Positions 1 to 8,454 are shown, counted from the first letter of the stretch. The stretch: 64,000 nucleotides of DNA from Geomonas agri (GCF_020179605.1 NZ_JAINZO010000001.1:1462799-1526798); one strand, 5' to 3'. Notes: generated by a model from the letters alone, not told the origin. Program-made: numbers and translations.

Positions 1-314
1 AAGGCATAGGCCGCGCCCCTGAAGTTGATGCCGACCAGAGCGACCACCAGTGGCGTCATGAGCGCGATGAACAAAGCGGCAAATCCGGCAGGAAAGGCGG
101 TGAAGAGCGTAACCACCACGAAAATGAGCCAGACATGGTTGGTCTCCCACACGGGACCAATTGCGTTGAAAAGCGCCTCGCGCTGTTCCCGTGCCCGTGG
201 GCCGAAGGCCAGCGCGGTCCAGATGCCACCTCCGAAGTCGGCGCCGCCGAAAAGCGCGTACAGCACCAGGGCAAGCGCTGCCACCAGCGCGGCCAGCGAT
301 ACCGGATCAAGCAT
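1..314 (-). CDS. cydB: cytochrome bd ubiquinol oxidase subunit II, N-terminal part
   Basis: This is the first ~104 codons of a gene that runs off the left edge. Subunit II stabilises the heme-bearing subunit I in the quinol:oxygen oxidoreductase of the inner membrane. The visible N-terminus begins MLDPVSLAALVAALALVLYA and continues into the family block with GGADFGGGIW at about residues 24-33, then an ETNHVW motif near residue 61 and a second hydrophobic segment. The ATG (minus strand, 314-312) overlaps the last 8 bases of the upstream cydA, the translational coupling normally seen for cydAB. The C-terminal two thirds lie outside the window, so integrity cannot be judged. Confidence 0.93.
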   Translation of the reverse strand, partial: MLDPVSLAALVAALALVLYALFGGADFGGGIWTALAFGPRAREQREALFNAIGPVWETNHVWLIFVVVTLFTAFPAGFAALFIALMTPLVVALVGINFRGAAYA

Positions 315-1626
315 GTCCCACCTCCTTACCGCCCGCCTCGTAACGCCCCCGGTGACGCAACAGCAGCTTCAACATCCCTGCAGTCAGGCAAAGATAGACA
401 ATGACGAAGGTGGTAAATACCGCGACCATGCCGCTGTTTGGGGTCACCGATTGCGAGGTGCGCAGGTATCCCTGCACCACCCAGGGCTGCCGGCCGAACT
501 CGGTCACTAACCAGCCGCTCTCGAGCGCAATTATGCCGAAGGGAGAGGCGAATATGAGGTACTTCAGCAGGCGCGGCTGATCCGGCACTGCCTTGCGGCG
601 CCAGTGTAGCCACCAGAACCATCCCAGGCCAATGGTCATAATGAAGAAAGAGCCCACCATCAGGTCGAAGAAGGGGTGTACCAGCCTCGGGTCAGGCGTC
701 GTCCCCTGCGGGAAGGCGTCCAGTCCCTGCACAACGGCATTGGGGTCGTCCTGGGCGAGAAGGCTCAGTAGCTTCGGGATGCGCACGGCGTACAAGACCT
801 GCCTGGTCTCCGGGTCCGGCCACCCTCCGATCACCAGTGGCGCAGCAGCGGAGGTTTTGAAGTGAGCCTCCATCGCCGCCAGTTTCGCCTTCTGGTACTT
901 GGCCACCGAATCGGCAGCCCAGTCCCCCGTTACCAGCATCAGTGGCGCGATTACCGCTGCAACGGCTAACGATAACGCCAGCGCTTTTTTCCCCTCGACG
1001 GTATCGCGCCCCTTGAGAATCAGGGCGGCATAGTAGCCTGCAACGGCAAATGAAGTGGCAACGTAGGCAGCGAGAGTGCCGTGCAGCGCCTCGTGCGGCC
1101 ATGCCTCGTTGGCGAAGGCACGTAACGGCAGTACGTCCGAAGGGGTACCGTTCACCATCCGGAAGCCGGATGGACTGTTCATCCAGCCGTTGGCGCTAAT
1201 CACGAATATGGCGGAAATGGCAGCCGCAAGGGTGAGGGGTATGGTGCAAAGGAAAAGACCACGCCTGGAAAGCCGTCGTTCACCGTAAAAGTAAAGAGAG
1301 AGAAAGATCGCCTCGGTGAAGAAGGCGAACCCTTCCATGGAAAAGGCAAGGCCGATCATGGCACCGCTGAAGGCCATGAAGCGCGGCCAGAGGAGCCCCA
1401 GTTCGAAGGAGAGGATAGTCCCGGATACGGCACCGATGGCAAAGACGACCCCGGCCGGCAGCACCCAACGCCTGGCGATCCGGTGCCAGCTCTCATCGCC
1501 GGTTTTGAGCGCCAGCCCCTCGGCCAGCATGAGCAAGAACGGCAGGCCGATCCCCAATGTGGCGTAGATGATATGAAAGACAAACGAAACGCCCATCAGG
1601 GCCCTGGCTGCGACAAGCTTGTCCAT
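307..1626 (-). CDS. cydA: cytochrome bd ubiquinol oxidase subunit I
   Basis: A 439-aa heme b558/b595/d-carrying subunit that oxidises quinol and reduces O2, allowing low-oxygen respiration or oxygen detoxification in an otherwise anaerobic cell. The family signature GRQPW is present (FGRQPWVVQGYLRTSQSVT), as are the N-terminal GHALHG-like region around the first heme ligand and about nine hydrophobic segments. At 439 aa it is clearly shorter than the ~520-aa E. coli protein and belongs to the short-Q-loop type. The start is set by GGCGGAGCAATC before the ATG. It is followed directly, with overlap, by cydB. A TTGACA hexamer lies near 1679-1684 on the minus strand but I see no well-spaced -10, so the promoter is unassigned. 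Confidence 0.95.
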   Translation of the reverse strand: MDKLVAARALMGVSFVFHIIYATLGIGLPFLLMLAEGLALKTGDESWHRIARRWVLPAGVVFAIGAVSGTILSFELGLLWPRFMAFSGAMIGLAFSMEGFAFFTEAIFLSLYFYGERRLSRRGLFLCTIPLTLAAAISAIFVISANGWMNSPSGFRMVNGTPSDVLPLRAFANEAWPHEALHGTLAAYVATSFAVAGYYAALILKGRDTVEGKKALALSLAVAAVIAPLMLVTGDWAADSVAKYQKAKLAAMEAHFKTSAAAPLVIGGWPDPETRQVLYAVRIPKLLSLLAQDDPNAVVQGLDAFPQGTTPDPRLVHPFFDLMVGSFFIMTIGLGWFWWLHWRRKAVPDQPRLLKYLIFASPFGIIALESGWLVTEFGRQPWVVQGYLRTSQSVTPNSGMVAVFTTFVIVYLCLTAGMLKLLLRHRGRYEAGGKEVGHA

Positions 1627-1850
1627 GATTGCTCCGCCTATGAATTAGAATATATTTAAGTGTGCTGATCGGCGGAGTCTTGTCAAGAAACGACGACGGG
1701 GGAATTCCCCCTCCCCTTGCGTCAGGGAACATCTCCTCCTGAACCAAACCCGCTCGCTGTCCCGCATCTTGCGCAAAAAGTCCTTCGGGACACTCGCAAC
1801 CAGAAAAGAAATGGGCGATAATGCGGCCATTCACTCAAGGAGGGAACGCG

Positions 1851-2621
1851 ATGAAGTTCATGCAACTGCGCAACGCCACATCCATCATCGAATATGCCGG
1901 AAGGAGGTTCCTGATCGACCCTGTCTTGGCCGACAAAGGTGCCTACCCTCCGTTTGCCGGAACTGTCAACGCGCACCTGCGCAACCCGCTGGTCGATCTG
2001 CCGGTCCCTGTCGAGATCTTGTGCGAGGTCGACGCCGTCATCGTCACTCACACCCATCTCGATCACTGGGACGAAGACGCTGAAAAGCTCCTGCCAAAAG
2101 GCTTGCCCCTATTCGCACAAAACGAGAAGGATGCAGCAAAGTTCCGCTCGGCCGGGTTTCTCCGCGTCACCGTCCTCACCGGGGAGACCACCTTCGAGGG
2201 GATAACCCTCAGCAAGACGCAGGGGCAGCACGGCAGCGACGAGACCATGGCCAAACTGGGGGACCGCCTGGGTGAGGTATGCGGGGTGGTATTACGACAT
2301 CCTGACGAGAAGACACTCTACCTGGCGGGAGATACGGTCTGGAACCGGCACGTTGCGGAATCCTTACAAAAGTACGCGCCCGAGGTGATCGTGGTGAACT
2401 GCGGCGATGCCCAGATCATCGGCTGCGGCTCGATCATCATGGGGAAGCGGGACGTTATGGAAGTGTGCCAAGCTGCGCCCGACGCGACCATCATAGCCAG
2501 TCACATGGAGGCGATGAACCACGCGGTGCTGACACGGAAAGAATTGCGTGACTACCTGGAGGGAAATGGCATGATGCGGCGAGTGCTGGTGCCCGAGGAC
2601 GGCGAAACCTGCGTGCTGTGA
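1851..2621 (+). CDS. MBL-fold metal-dependent hydrolase, UlaG-like
   Basis: A 256-aa metallo-beta-lactamase-fold protein. The metal-binding HxHxDH signature is visible as THTHLDHW near residue 68. Further candidate ligands are in GDTVWN near residue 162 and the SHMEAMNH segment near residue 216. The family includes L-ascorbate-6-phosphate lactonase (UlaG) and many unassigned hydrolases; no substrate can be read from sequence. The start at 1851 is chosen over an ATG at 1821 because a strong AAGGAGGG site lies just before it. It sits 39 bp upstream of a same-strand AraC-type regulator with which it may be co-transcribed. Confidence 0.85.
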   Translation: MKFMQLRNATSIIEYAGRRFLIDPVLADKGAYPPFAGTVNAHLRNPLVDLPVPVEILCEVDAVIVTHTHLDHWDEDAEKLLPKGLPLFAQNEKDAAKFRSAGFLRVTVLTGETTFEGITLSKTQGQHGSDETMAKLGDRLGEVCGVVLRHPDEKTLYLAGDTVWNRHVAESLQKYAPEVIVVNCGDAQIIGCGSIIMGKRDVMEVCQAAPDATIIASHMEAMNHAVLTRKELRDYLEGNGMMRRVLVPEDGETCVL

Positions 2622-2660
2622 CGGCCGGGCAGACAGATACTAGCGGAAAGCGAGGTGCAG

Positions 2661-3629
2661 ATGTCGATCCCTTCTGTCGCAGTTGTGGCATTCAACCGCT
2701 TCAGCCCCTTTCACTTCTCGGTGCCGTGCATCGTCTTCGGGGACGTATTGCCCGGCCACAGGCTCTTCGACCTCAGCATCTGCGCGGGGGAACCGGGTGA
2801 AATGCGCTCGCGCCAGGGCTTCAGCATCGAGACACCTTTCGGGCTGGAAGCGCTGACTCAGGCGGATATCGTCATCGTCCCCTACTGGCGCGACCCCGCT
2901 GAAAGGCCCAACCTGGAAATGCTCGACGCCCTGGTGGCGGCGCACAAGCGAGGCGCTGTGGTGGTAGGTCTTTGCCTTGGGACCTACGTGCTGGCTTACG
3001 CGGGCCTGCTGGATGGACACAAGGCTGGGACGCACTGGGAATTCGAGCAGGATTTCCTCACCCGCTTCCCGAACGTCCGCTTGGACACCAACGCGCTCTA
3101 CGTCGAGGATGACCGACTGGTCACCTCGGCGGGAACCGCGGCGGGGTTGGACTGCTGCCTGTACCTGGTGCACAGGGTGCACGGCCGGTCCATTGCCAAC
3201 AAGGTGGCCCGGCGCATGGTTATCCCGCCGCACCGCGAAGGCGGCCAGGCACAATTCATAGAGTACCCCCTCCCCGTTTCCACGCGAGACGCCAACATCA
3301 ATAACCTGCTTGACTACCTGAGAAACAACCTGGACAAGTCGCACACTCTGGACGAGTTGGCGGACTACAGCCTTATGAATCGCCGCACCTTCACAAGGCA
3401 CTTCCAAAAAGCCACCGGCAGGTCAGTGGGTACCTGGCTCATGGGGGAGCGCCTGCAGCGCAGCCAGGAACTCCTGGAGACCACCAGCCACTCTATCGAA
3501 CGCGTGGCGGAGTTGGTCGGTTTCCAGTCCGCCGCATCATTGCGTCAGCACTTCCGGGCCAGGTTCAACGTGACCCCCACCGAATGGCGCAGAACGTTTC
3601 AAGCTGGCGACAAGGTTGTGAAGCCGTAA
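2661..3629 (+). CDS. GlxA-like transcriptional regulator (DJ-1/PfpI domain plus AraC HTH)
   Basis: A 322-aa regulator with an N-terminal glutamine-amidotransferase-like (DJ-1/PfpI) domain, residues ~5-190, and a C-terminal AraC double HTH, residues ~215-315. The nucleophile-elbow cysteine is in GLCLGTY near residue 110 and a histidine follows in GTHWE. The AraC part contains a TLDELADYSLMNRRTFTRHF helix and the typical ERVAELVGFQSAASLRQHF second helix. Family members (GlxA, CdhR, FtrA) sense small metabolites; no ligand is predictable here. The start ATG at 2661 has GAGG five bases upstream; a GTG at 2655 in the same frame is the alternative. It may control the MBL hydrolase 5' of it or the gene that follows. 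Confidence 0.88.
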   Translation: MSIPSVAVVAFNRFSPFHFSVPCIVFGDVLPGHRLFDLSICAGEPGEMRSRQGFSIETPFGLEALTQADIVIVPYWRDPAERPNLEMLDALVAAHKRGAVVVGLCLGTYVLAYAGLLDGHKAGTHWEFEQDFLTRFPNVRLDTNALYVEDDRLVTSAGTAAGLDCCLYLVHRVHGRSIANKVARRMVIPPHREGGQAQFIEYPLPVSTRDANINNLLDYLRNNLDKSHTLDELADYSLMNRRTFTRHFQKATGRSVGTWLMGERLQRSQELLETTSHSIERVAELVGFQSAASLRQHFRARFNVTPTEWRRTFQAGDKVVKP

Positions 3630-3664
3630 GTCCTCATTGTGTTGCGAAGGTGTGAAAGGGTGTT

Positions 3665-3692
3665 ATGGTTAGCGAGAATTAATACTAACCAT
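3665..3692. promoter_or_regulatory. operator-like palindrome before the 3713 gene
   Basis: A perfect 8-bp inverted repeat, ATGGTTAG and CTAACCAT, separated by 12 bases (arms start 20 bases apart, about two helical turns), lies immediately before the AGGAGGT ribosome-binding site of the gene at 3713. Its geometry suits a dimeric DNA-binding protein; the AraC/GlxA regulator just upstream is the obvious candidate but this is inference. Confidence 0.4.
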
Positions 3693-3712
3693 TTCCGAAA
3701 AGGAGGTCGTCC

Positions 3713-4321
3713 ATGCCCCACAGCAACCTTCCCCATCCAGAGATGCTGGCGAAATCAGAGGAGATGCGTCAGATATGGACGCCTGAGCTGTACGCATATC
3801 TGCTCTCGCTTCTCGTGACACCGGAGAAGTATGGCGAACTGCATAACCGTTTCGAGAACAGTGTCACAGGTTTTCTTAAGGGTGACCCTGAGAAGGTCAA
3901 GGAATGCGAAGAGGCACGTGGCAATTTGGACAAGGCCATGTCTATCGTGCAGGGACTCGGTAAAGCCGTGAGCCCCATCGACCCGACCGTGCAGCATAAA
4001 TTCGGCGTCCCCCCACCCAAAGCCCCTTCGGCGGCTGCGGAATTGACCGCTGCCAAGGATTTGAGGTTGTTTTTTGACAAGAGCGGCCAGCCTTATTGCT
4101 CGGTGTCGAAGCTGGCCGGTGCCAAAGGGTACGACCTTTGGTTTTGTGAAGGGGAACCAAGCGTTGACAGCAACTGGAAATTATTGACATGGTCAAGCAG
4201 TTGCCAAGGGATCTACCTTAACGGATTGAACAGGACCAAAACGAACTATCTAAAGCTCAGGGGCAAGCGTGGCAACGAAGTTGGGCCGTGGTCCAACATG
4301 GTGATCTTACCCCCAGTATAA
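3713..4321 (+). CDS. hypothetical protein with Fn3-like C-terminal segment
   Basis: I do not recognise this 202-aa protein. It has no signal peptide or membrane segment, so it is probably cytoplasmic. The N-terminal ~95 residues are charged and helical in character. After a Pro/Ala-rich hinge (PPPKAPSAAAEL, residues ~102-113), the C-terminal ~85 residues look like a single beta-sandwich, with evenly spaced aromatics (YDLWF, NWKLLTW) and an ending GNEVGPWSNMVILPPV that resembles the last strands of fibronectin-type-III modules. An excellent AAGGAGGTCGTCC site supports the ATG. It is preceded by the palindrome at 3665 and followed by a tandem-repeat array. No partner is visible. Confidence 0.7.
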   Translation: MPHSNLPHPEMLAKSEEMRQIWTPELYAYLLSLLVTPEKYGELHNRFENSVTGFLKGDPEKVKECEEARGNLDKAMSIVQGLGKAVSPIDPTVQHKFGVPPPKAPSAAAELTAAKDLRLFFDKSGQPYCSVSKLAGAKGYDLWFCEGEPSVDSNWKLLTWSSSCQGIYLNGLNRTKTNYLKLRGKRGNEVGPWSNMVILPPV

Positions 4322-4407
4322 CCTCATTCTTGCGCCCCCCCTGGTGCGATCAAGGGGGGGCACCCTCTCGGAAGTCACTATCACTTCGTCGCATCCGCCC
4401 ACCAGCC

Positions 4408-4566
4408 AATTCGTCGAATCCAATCTCAATTCGTCGAATCCAATCTCAATTCGTCGAATCCAATCTCAATTCGTCGAATCCAATCTCAATTCATCGAATC
4501 CAATTTCAATTCGACGAATCCAATCCCAATTCGACGAATCCAATCCCAATTCGACGAATCCAAACC
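4408..4566. repeat. 20-bp tandem repeat array, eight units, each with an 11-bp palindrome
   Basis: Eight copies of a 20-bp unit run without gaps, their cores beginning at 4411, 4431, 4451, 4471, 4491, 4511, 4531 and 4551. Each core contains the interrupted palindrome ATTCG-N-CGAAT. The first four read TTCGTCGAA, the fifth TTCATCGAA (one arm broken), and the last three TTCGACGAA, which is the reverse complement of the first form; the flanking CCAATCTC drifts to CCAATCCC. Open frames cross the array in both forward phases but have no ribosome-binding site. The array is intergenic, 100 bp upstream of the promoter of the superoxide reductase gene. Confidence 0.95.
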
Positions 4567-4663
4567 AATTAAAGCATAAACCAGAGGGCTCGTTTTTTAT
4601 TGTGAGGCTCAGTCGGTATCCCCTACACAGCTCATTCCGCATTGCTGTTAGAGCAGACTCCTG

Positions 4664-4691
4664 TTGACTTGTCTCGACCAGCCATTAGACT
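4664..4691 (+). promoter_or_regulatory. sigma-70-type promoter of the superoxide reductase gene
   Basis: TTGACT at 4664-4669 and TAGACT at 4686-4691 are separated by 16 bases, about 50 bp before the ATG at 4745. Both hexamers differ from consensus by one or two bases. Confidence 0.55.
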
Positions 4692-4744
4692 CAGATCAGT
4701 TACAAAGTCAACAGACTAGTGGTAATGCCATGAGGAGGTACAAG

Positions 4745-5224
4745 ATGAACAGACGGGCTTTTCTGAAAACCACAGTTGCCGGGTCCCTTGTCGCAGGTTT
4801 CGCTGGAACGGTTGCGGCAGCAGAGCGCTATTTCCCGGATCAAGTGGACATGAAGCTCTTCGAGACAATCAACAGGGTGAAGGACCCAACTAAAAAGACT
4901 CCGCTTGAGAGAAGCCATGCGCCTGTAATCACCGCTCCTCCCTCAGTAACGGCCGGCAAACCTTTCACCGTGGAAGTATCGGTAGGGGAAACGCTCCACG
5001 GCATGGCACCTGCCCACTGGATAGGCTTTATCGAGCTGAGCCTTGGCAATGAACCGGCGGGGAGAGTGGACCTGCAGCCGCGTGGGTACCTAGCACCGAA
5101 AGTTGCTTTCACCGTTGTGGTCCCCAAAGAGGCCGCGCCGGCTGGGAAGGTGACCCTCGTTGCGAAACAGCACTGCAACCTCCATGGTCTATGGGAAGGT
5201 ACCCTCGATATCGCAGTGACCTGA
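4745..5224 (+). CDS. Tat-exported superoxide reductase (neelaredoxin/class II-like)
   Basis: A 159-aa protein that would reduce superoxide to peroxide at a mononuclear Fe(His)4Cys centre without releasing O2, a typical defence of anaerobes. The N-terminus MNRRAFLKTTVAGSLVAGFA is a twin-arginine signal (RRxFLK) with an AAA-E cleavage region, so the enzyme acts outside the cytoplasmic membrane. Expected iron ligands are visible: a His after the ERSHAPV segment, His in ETLHGMAPAHWI, and the C-terminal Cys/His pair in KQHCNLHGLWEG. There is no N-terminal desulforedoxin domain. The start at 4745 has GAGGAGGT upstream; a longer frame from 4664 would place the Tat signal internally and overlaps the promoter. 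It is transcribed alone and convergent with the kinase gene. Confidence 0.88.
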   Translation: MNRRAFLKTTVAGSLVAGFAGTVAAAERYFPDQVDMKLFETINRVKDPTKKTPLERSHAPVITAPPSVTAGKPFTVEVSVGETLHGMAPAHWIGFIELSLGNEPAGRVDLQPRGYLAPKVAFTVVVPKEAAPAGKVTLVAKQHCNLHGLWEGTLDIAVT

Positions 5225-5246
5225 TCACAGCAGATCAACTCTCGGG

Positions 5247-5300
5247 TCAGGCTTGCGTTAACTGCCAGTGCAATCAGGGATTGCAACTTCGCAAGCCTGA
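5247..5300. repeat. dispersed hairpin element, copy 1
   Basis: Perfect 11-bp arms TCAGGCTTGCG (5247-5257) and CGCAAGCCTGA (5290-5300) enclose a 32-base loop holding GATTGCAACTTCGCAAGC. The right half is nearly the same as the element at 8337-8407. It lies between the convergent stops of the superoxide reductase and kinase genes and could fold in either transcript, but no T-run follows, so it is not a standard intrinsic terminator. Confidence 0.7.
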
Positions 5301-5355
5301 TCCCAAATCCTCCAGATCCTCCTGTTTGCTTCAGACCCTCCCTGAATCGCCATCA

Positions 5356-8067
5356 CTAACTCAAGGAACTCATGCACGTCCCCTCAAGTCCTCCAGCAGG
5401 TAATAGTACTCGAAACCTGCTTCCCCTCCCAGGTTCGCTTTCGACCTGAATGGCTCCTTTGTGGCCCCGTACTATGCCTTGCACTGCGGGAAGCCCCAAC
5501 CCCCTGCCAGTAAACTTTGTGGTATAGAAAGGGTCAAATATTTTTCCCTGAGTCTCCTGGTCCATGCCGCAGCCACTGTCGGTTATCTCGAGCAGAACAT
5601 ACCGTCCTTCAGGAACTGATTCACTAAACTTGCTTCGCTCTAGGCATTGCAGATCACAGTCTTGCCAACTGGTAGTAACGTTAATGGTGCCAGCCTGATC
5701 TCCAAGAGACTCCGAGGCGTTGGCCACCAGGTTCGTGATGATCTGAGAGATTTGGTCGGGGTCTGCCTCTACCAGAGGAAGCGGCTTGGTCAAATCGAAT
5801 AGGAGTTCTGCCTTAGGAGAGACGGTAGAGCCAAGGACACCTGCCAGTTTTTCAATGGTCGAGTTTAGGTCCACCGGGGTAACGAAGAACCTTCCTTTCC
5901 CCGAGTAGGCCAACATCTTCCTGGCGAGGTCCGCGGCTCTTTCTGCGGATTTTTCGATACGCACCAGGTTCTCTCGAACGGAAGAATCGGTGTCCGAATG
6001 CAACAGCGCAAGTTCGACATTGCCGATGATGGCTGTGAGAATATTATTGAAATCGTGAGCGATGCCTCCCGCTAAAATCCCTAGGCTTTCCATCCTCTTG
6101 GCGTCTTGTAATTGGCGTTCCAGTTTCAGCCGCTCTTCCTGGGCGTTCCGACGCTCAGTGGTTTCAAGCAAGGTGAACACCAGGCCAATTACGCTGCCGT
6201 TATGGCCCTGGACAGGAATGAGCGACCAGTCCCAGTACGTTACACCGCGCTCGGGCTGATCAGGAAACTCGAATGGTCGTTCTCTGATGTACGCAGGAAC
6301 CCCCGTGTCCCTGACCTGACGGAAGAGATCCTCGACCTCCTCCCCAGGATAGAGTGCAAAGTGGTTCCGGCCAACCATATCCTCCGGCCGCATTCGACAA
6401 GTGGCAGCATACGCGTTGTTGACGGCAACGAAATTGAAATCTAAATCGAGATAAACCAGGCAGACATCCGTAGCATTAATGACTTCCGTCATCATGGCAT
6501 GTTGGCGATCTGCTTCATCTTGTACCTTTTTCAGTTGGGTAATGTCGATCCCAAGACCGCCAACGAAACGCTGCCCTTGAGCATCCTTGAACAGGAACTT
6601 CGTAGTCAGCCACCATGACGTCTCGCCGGTCATCTCCACCACCGGTTCTATGGTTTCCAGAGTGTTACCGCTGGCAAGAACCTGATGATCATTACGGCGA
6701 AACTCCTCTGCAATATCTTGGGGCCAAAGTTCGAAATCTGTCTTTCCTTGCCAGTCATTCGGTTGAGCGCTGAATCTCTTACAAAAGGTATCATTCCGAA
6801 AGACGTGCCGGCCTTCCTCGTCCTTCATCCAGGACACGATCGAACTGTTGCTGAGGTATGAGTGCAGCAGGCGTTCGGATGCTTTGCGACCGGCTTCAGC
6901 CTGGAACCTCTTGTTGCGGTTCCAGATCAGATAGAGAATGAGTACTGCCTCCCCTGAAATGAACAGCAAAGAGATAATCACGTATTTCCAGTACTGCTCC
7001 CAGAATCCCAGGCGGTAGTTGATCAGAACGCTACCTTTGGGGAGCCGGGATTTTTGAAGTCCCCACCGTTGCATTTCATTCCAGTCAAACATCGGCCCAT
7101 GACCGGTAAAACTGATTACGTGTTCCAGGTCTGCCTGCCCGGCTATAAGGGCGCCGGCCAGGCGCCCGGTCTCTTTACCCAACTTTTCGAAAGAAAGTAG
7201 ATCTCCCCCTACGATACCCGCCCCCAAAAGGGAGTCGTACAACCCGAACACGGGAGATGTCGATGATTGGGATACCTTGGCAAGGGCCGCGGTTGGAAGG
7301 TAGGTGTCACCGCTGGCATCTTTTATAAGGCGGGTATAAAGGATGATGGCGTGATCTCGTGCCTTGGCAACCTCCTTTACCACTTCCGGCAATGACTCGC
7401 TGGCAAGATACTTAACTGAAAGCTTCTTCTCGTAACTTTTAAGAGCGTCTTTGGCGTTTCCGAGATAAGGTGCATCGTCTTCGGTCGCGCCTGAAACGAC
7501 AAGAACCTCCCTGGTGTCGGGGAGTAATGCCAAGGCCATGTTGATTGTGCTGAACGCGTCTAAGCTGTAAACGAGTTGAACTATTCTCCTTTTTCCCTGC
7601 GGCATACTTTCCAACCGTTTTGATACAACAGCAACCATTGGCGTGTCGCTGAAAAGCTCGCGCCCTTCCGAGAGCATGAAATCTCCCGCATCTCTGTGAA
7701 GGGCGATGATGGCATCGAACCTCACACCCGAGTATTTAATTTTCAGAAACCGGGTCAATTCGCGCCGATAGTCAGGGTCGGGATGACGCGCAAGATCAAG
7801 GTACTCCTGATACTGGTAACGTTCATCGACACCGGCAACTTTCAATGCGGACAGCAACCCCTTGTTGATGGTTGTGTTGGATTGAAGATTACTCACCCTA
7901 CCATAAAGGATGAGGACAGTGGGCTGAGTCTGGGGGGGAGCATTGGAGGCAGATGCTTGGTGTACGGCTATCATAAGCATCGTCATAAGGAGCAGAAAAA
8001 CATTACAATAGCAGGGACGAAGAAAGGACAAAAAAACTGAAGGGTATTTGCACACCTTGCTGGTCAT
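5356..8067 (-). CDS. sensor histidine kinase with ABC-type substrate-binding sensor and two PAS domains
   Basis: A 903-aa membrane kinase. Residues ~15-40 are a signal/anchor segment. Residues ~48-340 look like a periplasmic ABC-transporter substrate-binding module (TVLILYGRVSNLQSN start, FDAIIALHRDAG, VFGLYDSLLGAGIVGG). A transmembrane helix near 365-385 follows, then two PAS domains (~395-520 and ~530-640), a HisKA helix with the phospho-acceptor in GGIAHDFNN near residue 670, and an HATPase_c domain with NLVANASE, DSGCGM and GRGLGLPAVQG boxes. No receiver domain or response regulator gene is adjacent, so its partner is encoded elsewhere. GGGGGAGG precedes the ATG. The gene is bracketed by the two hairpin elements at 5247 and 8337. 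Confidence 0.92.
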   Translation of the reverse strand: MTSKVCKYPSVFLSFLRPCYCNVFLLLMTMLMIAVHQASASNAPPQTQPTVLILYGRVSNLQSNTTINKGLLSALKVAGVDERYQYQEYLDLARHPDPDYRRELTRFLKIKYSGVRFDAIIALHRDAGDFMLSEGRELFSDTPMVAVVSKRLESMPQGKRRIVQLVYSLDAFSTINMALALLPDTREVLVVSGATEDDAPYLGNAKDALKSYEKKLSVKYLASESLPEVVKEVAKARDHAIILYTRLIKDASGDTYLPTAALAKVSQSSTSPVFGLYDSLLGAGIVGGDLLSFEKLGKETGRLAGALIAGQADLEHVISFTGHGPMFDWNEMQRWGLQKSRLPKGSVLINYRLGFWEQYWKYVIISLLFISGEAVLILYLIWNRNKRFQAEAGRKASERLLHSYLSNSSIVSWMKDEEGRHVFRNDTFCKRFSAQPNDWQGKTDFELWPQDIAEEFRRNDHQVLASGNTLETIEPVVEMTGETSWWLTTKFLFKDAQGQRFVGGLGIDITQLKKVQDEADRQHAMMTEVINATDVCLVYLDLDFNFVAVNNAYAATCRMRPEDMVGRNHFALYPGEEVEDLFRQVRDTGVPAYIRERPFEFPDQPERGVTYWDWSLIPVQGHNGSVIGLVFTLLETTERRNAQEERLKLERQLQDAKRMESLGILAGGIAHDFNNILTAIIGNVELALLHSDTDSSVRENLVRIEKSAERAADLARKMLAYSGKGRFFVTPVDLNSTIEKLAGVLGSTVSPKAELLFDLTKPLPLVEADPDQISQIITNLVANASESLGDQAGTINVTTSWQDCDLQCLERSKFSESVPEGRYVLLEITDSGCGMDQETQGKIFDPFYTTKFTGRGLGLPAVQGIVRGHKGAIQVESEPGRGSRFRVLLPAGGLEGTCMSSLS

Positions 8068-8336
8068 GACAAAGCCTCCCCCGCTATGAGGATTACTATA
8101 GCATTATCAGGGTGCACATCAACCGCTCCTTGGCATACATTGGCAATAAACACCTCGGAGTCAGGATAAGAAAGAAACAATGAGAGTAATATGCTGTGAT
8201 TGCGGTGAGAGACTTTTCGATACAGTCTTTACAGTGAGATGAAGCCATGGACGGGCCTTCACAATCTGTGGGGAAAGACGTTCAGAATGTTCTGGTTAGG
8301 ATAATGGACTGTTATACGGGTGACCTGGAGGTGCTT

Positions 8337-8407
8337 GGGGCAGGCTTGCAACGTTGCAATGTTCGGATGCGAGTGTAACAGAGATTGCAACTTCGCAAGC
8401 GTGCCCC
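8337..8407. repeat. dispersed hairpin element, copy 2
   Basis: Arms GGGGCAGGCTTGC (8337-8349) and GCAAGCGTGCCCC (8395-8407) pair with one mismatch in 13. The interior has the perfect palindrome TTGCAACGTTGCAA at 8346-8359, and GATTGCAACTTCGCAAGC shared with copy 1. It sits 47 bp downstream of the stop of the lipoprotein gene and about 270 bp upstream of the kinase start. The remaining bases of this 387-bp gap (8068-8454) hold no gene I can support. Confidence 0.65.
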
Positions 8408-8454
8408 CTTGTAATCCTCTCCTTCCCTTTTGCAGCAGCCCATTCCAAATGGCA

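Noticed and set aside
1627-1850. FNR or ArcA-type operator before cydA
   Set aside because: I find no TTGAT-N4-ATCAA-type site and no well-spaced -10; the TTGACA alone is not enough.
4408-4566. CRISPR-like array
   Set aside because: The units abut without spacers, so this is a tandem repeat, not a repeat-spacer array; no cas gene is near.
4288-4667. Two forward ORFs translating the repeat array into SNPxS/NxS repeats
   Set aside because: No ribosome-binding site, translation of a tandem repeat in two phases at once, and the second overlaps the superoxide reductase promoter; a shadow of the DNA repeat.
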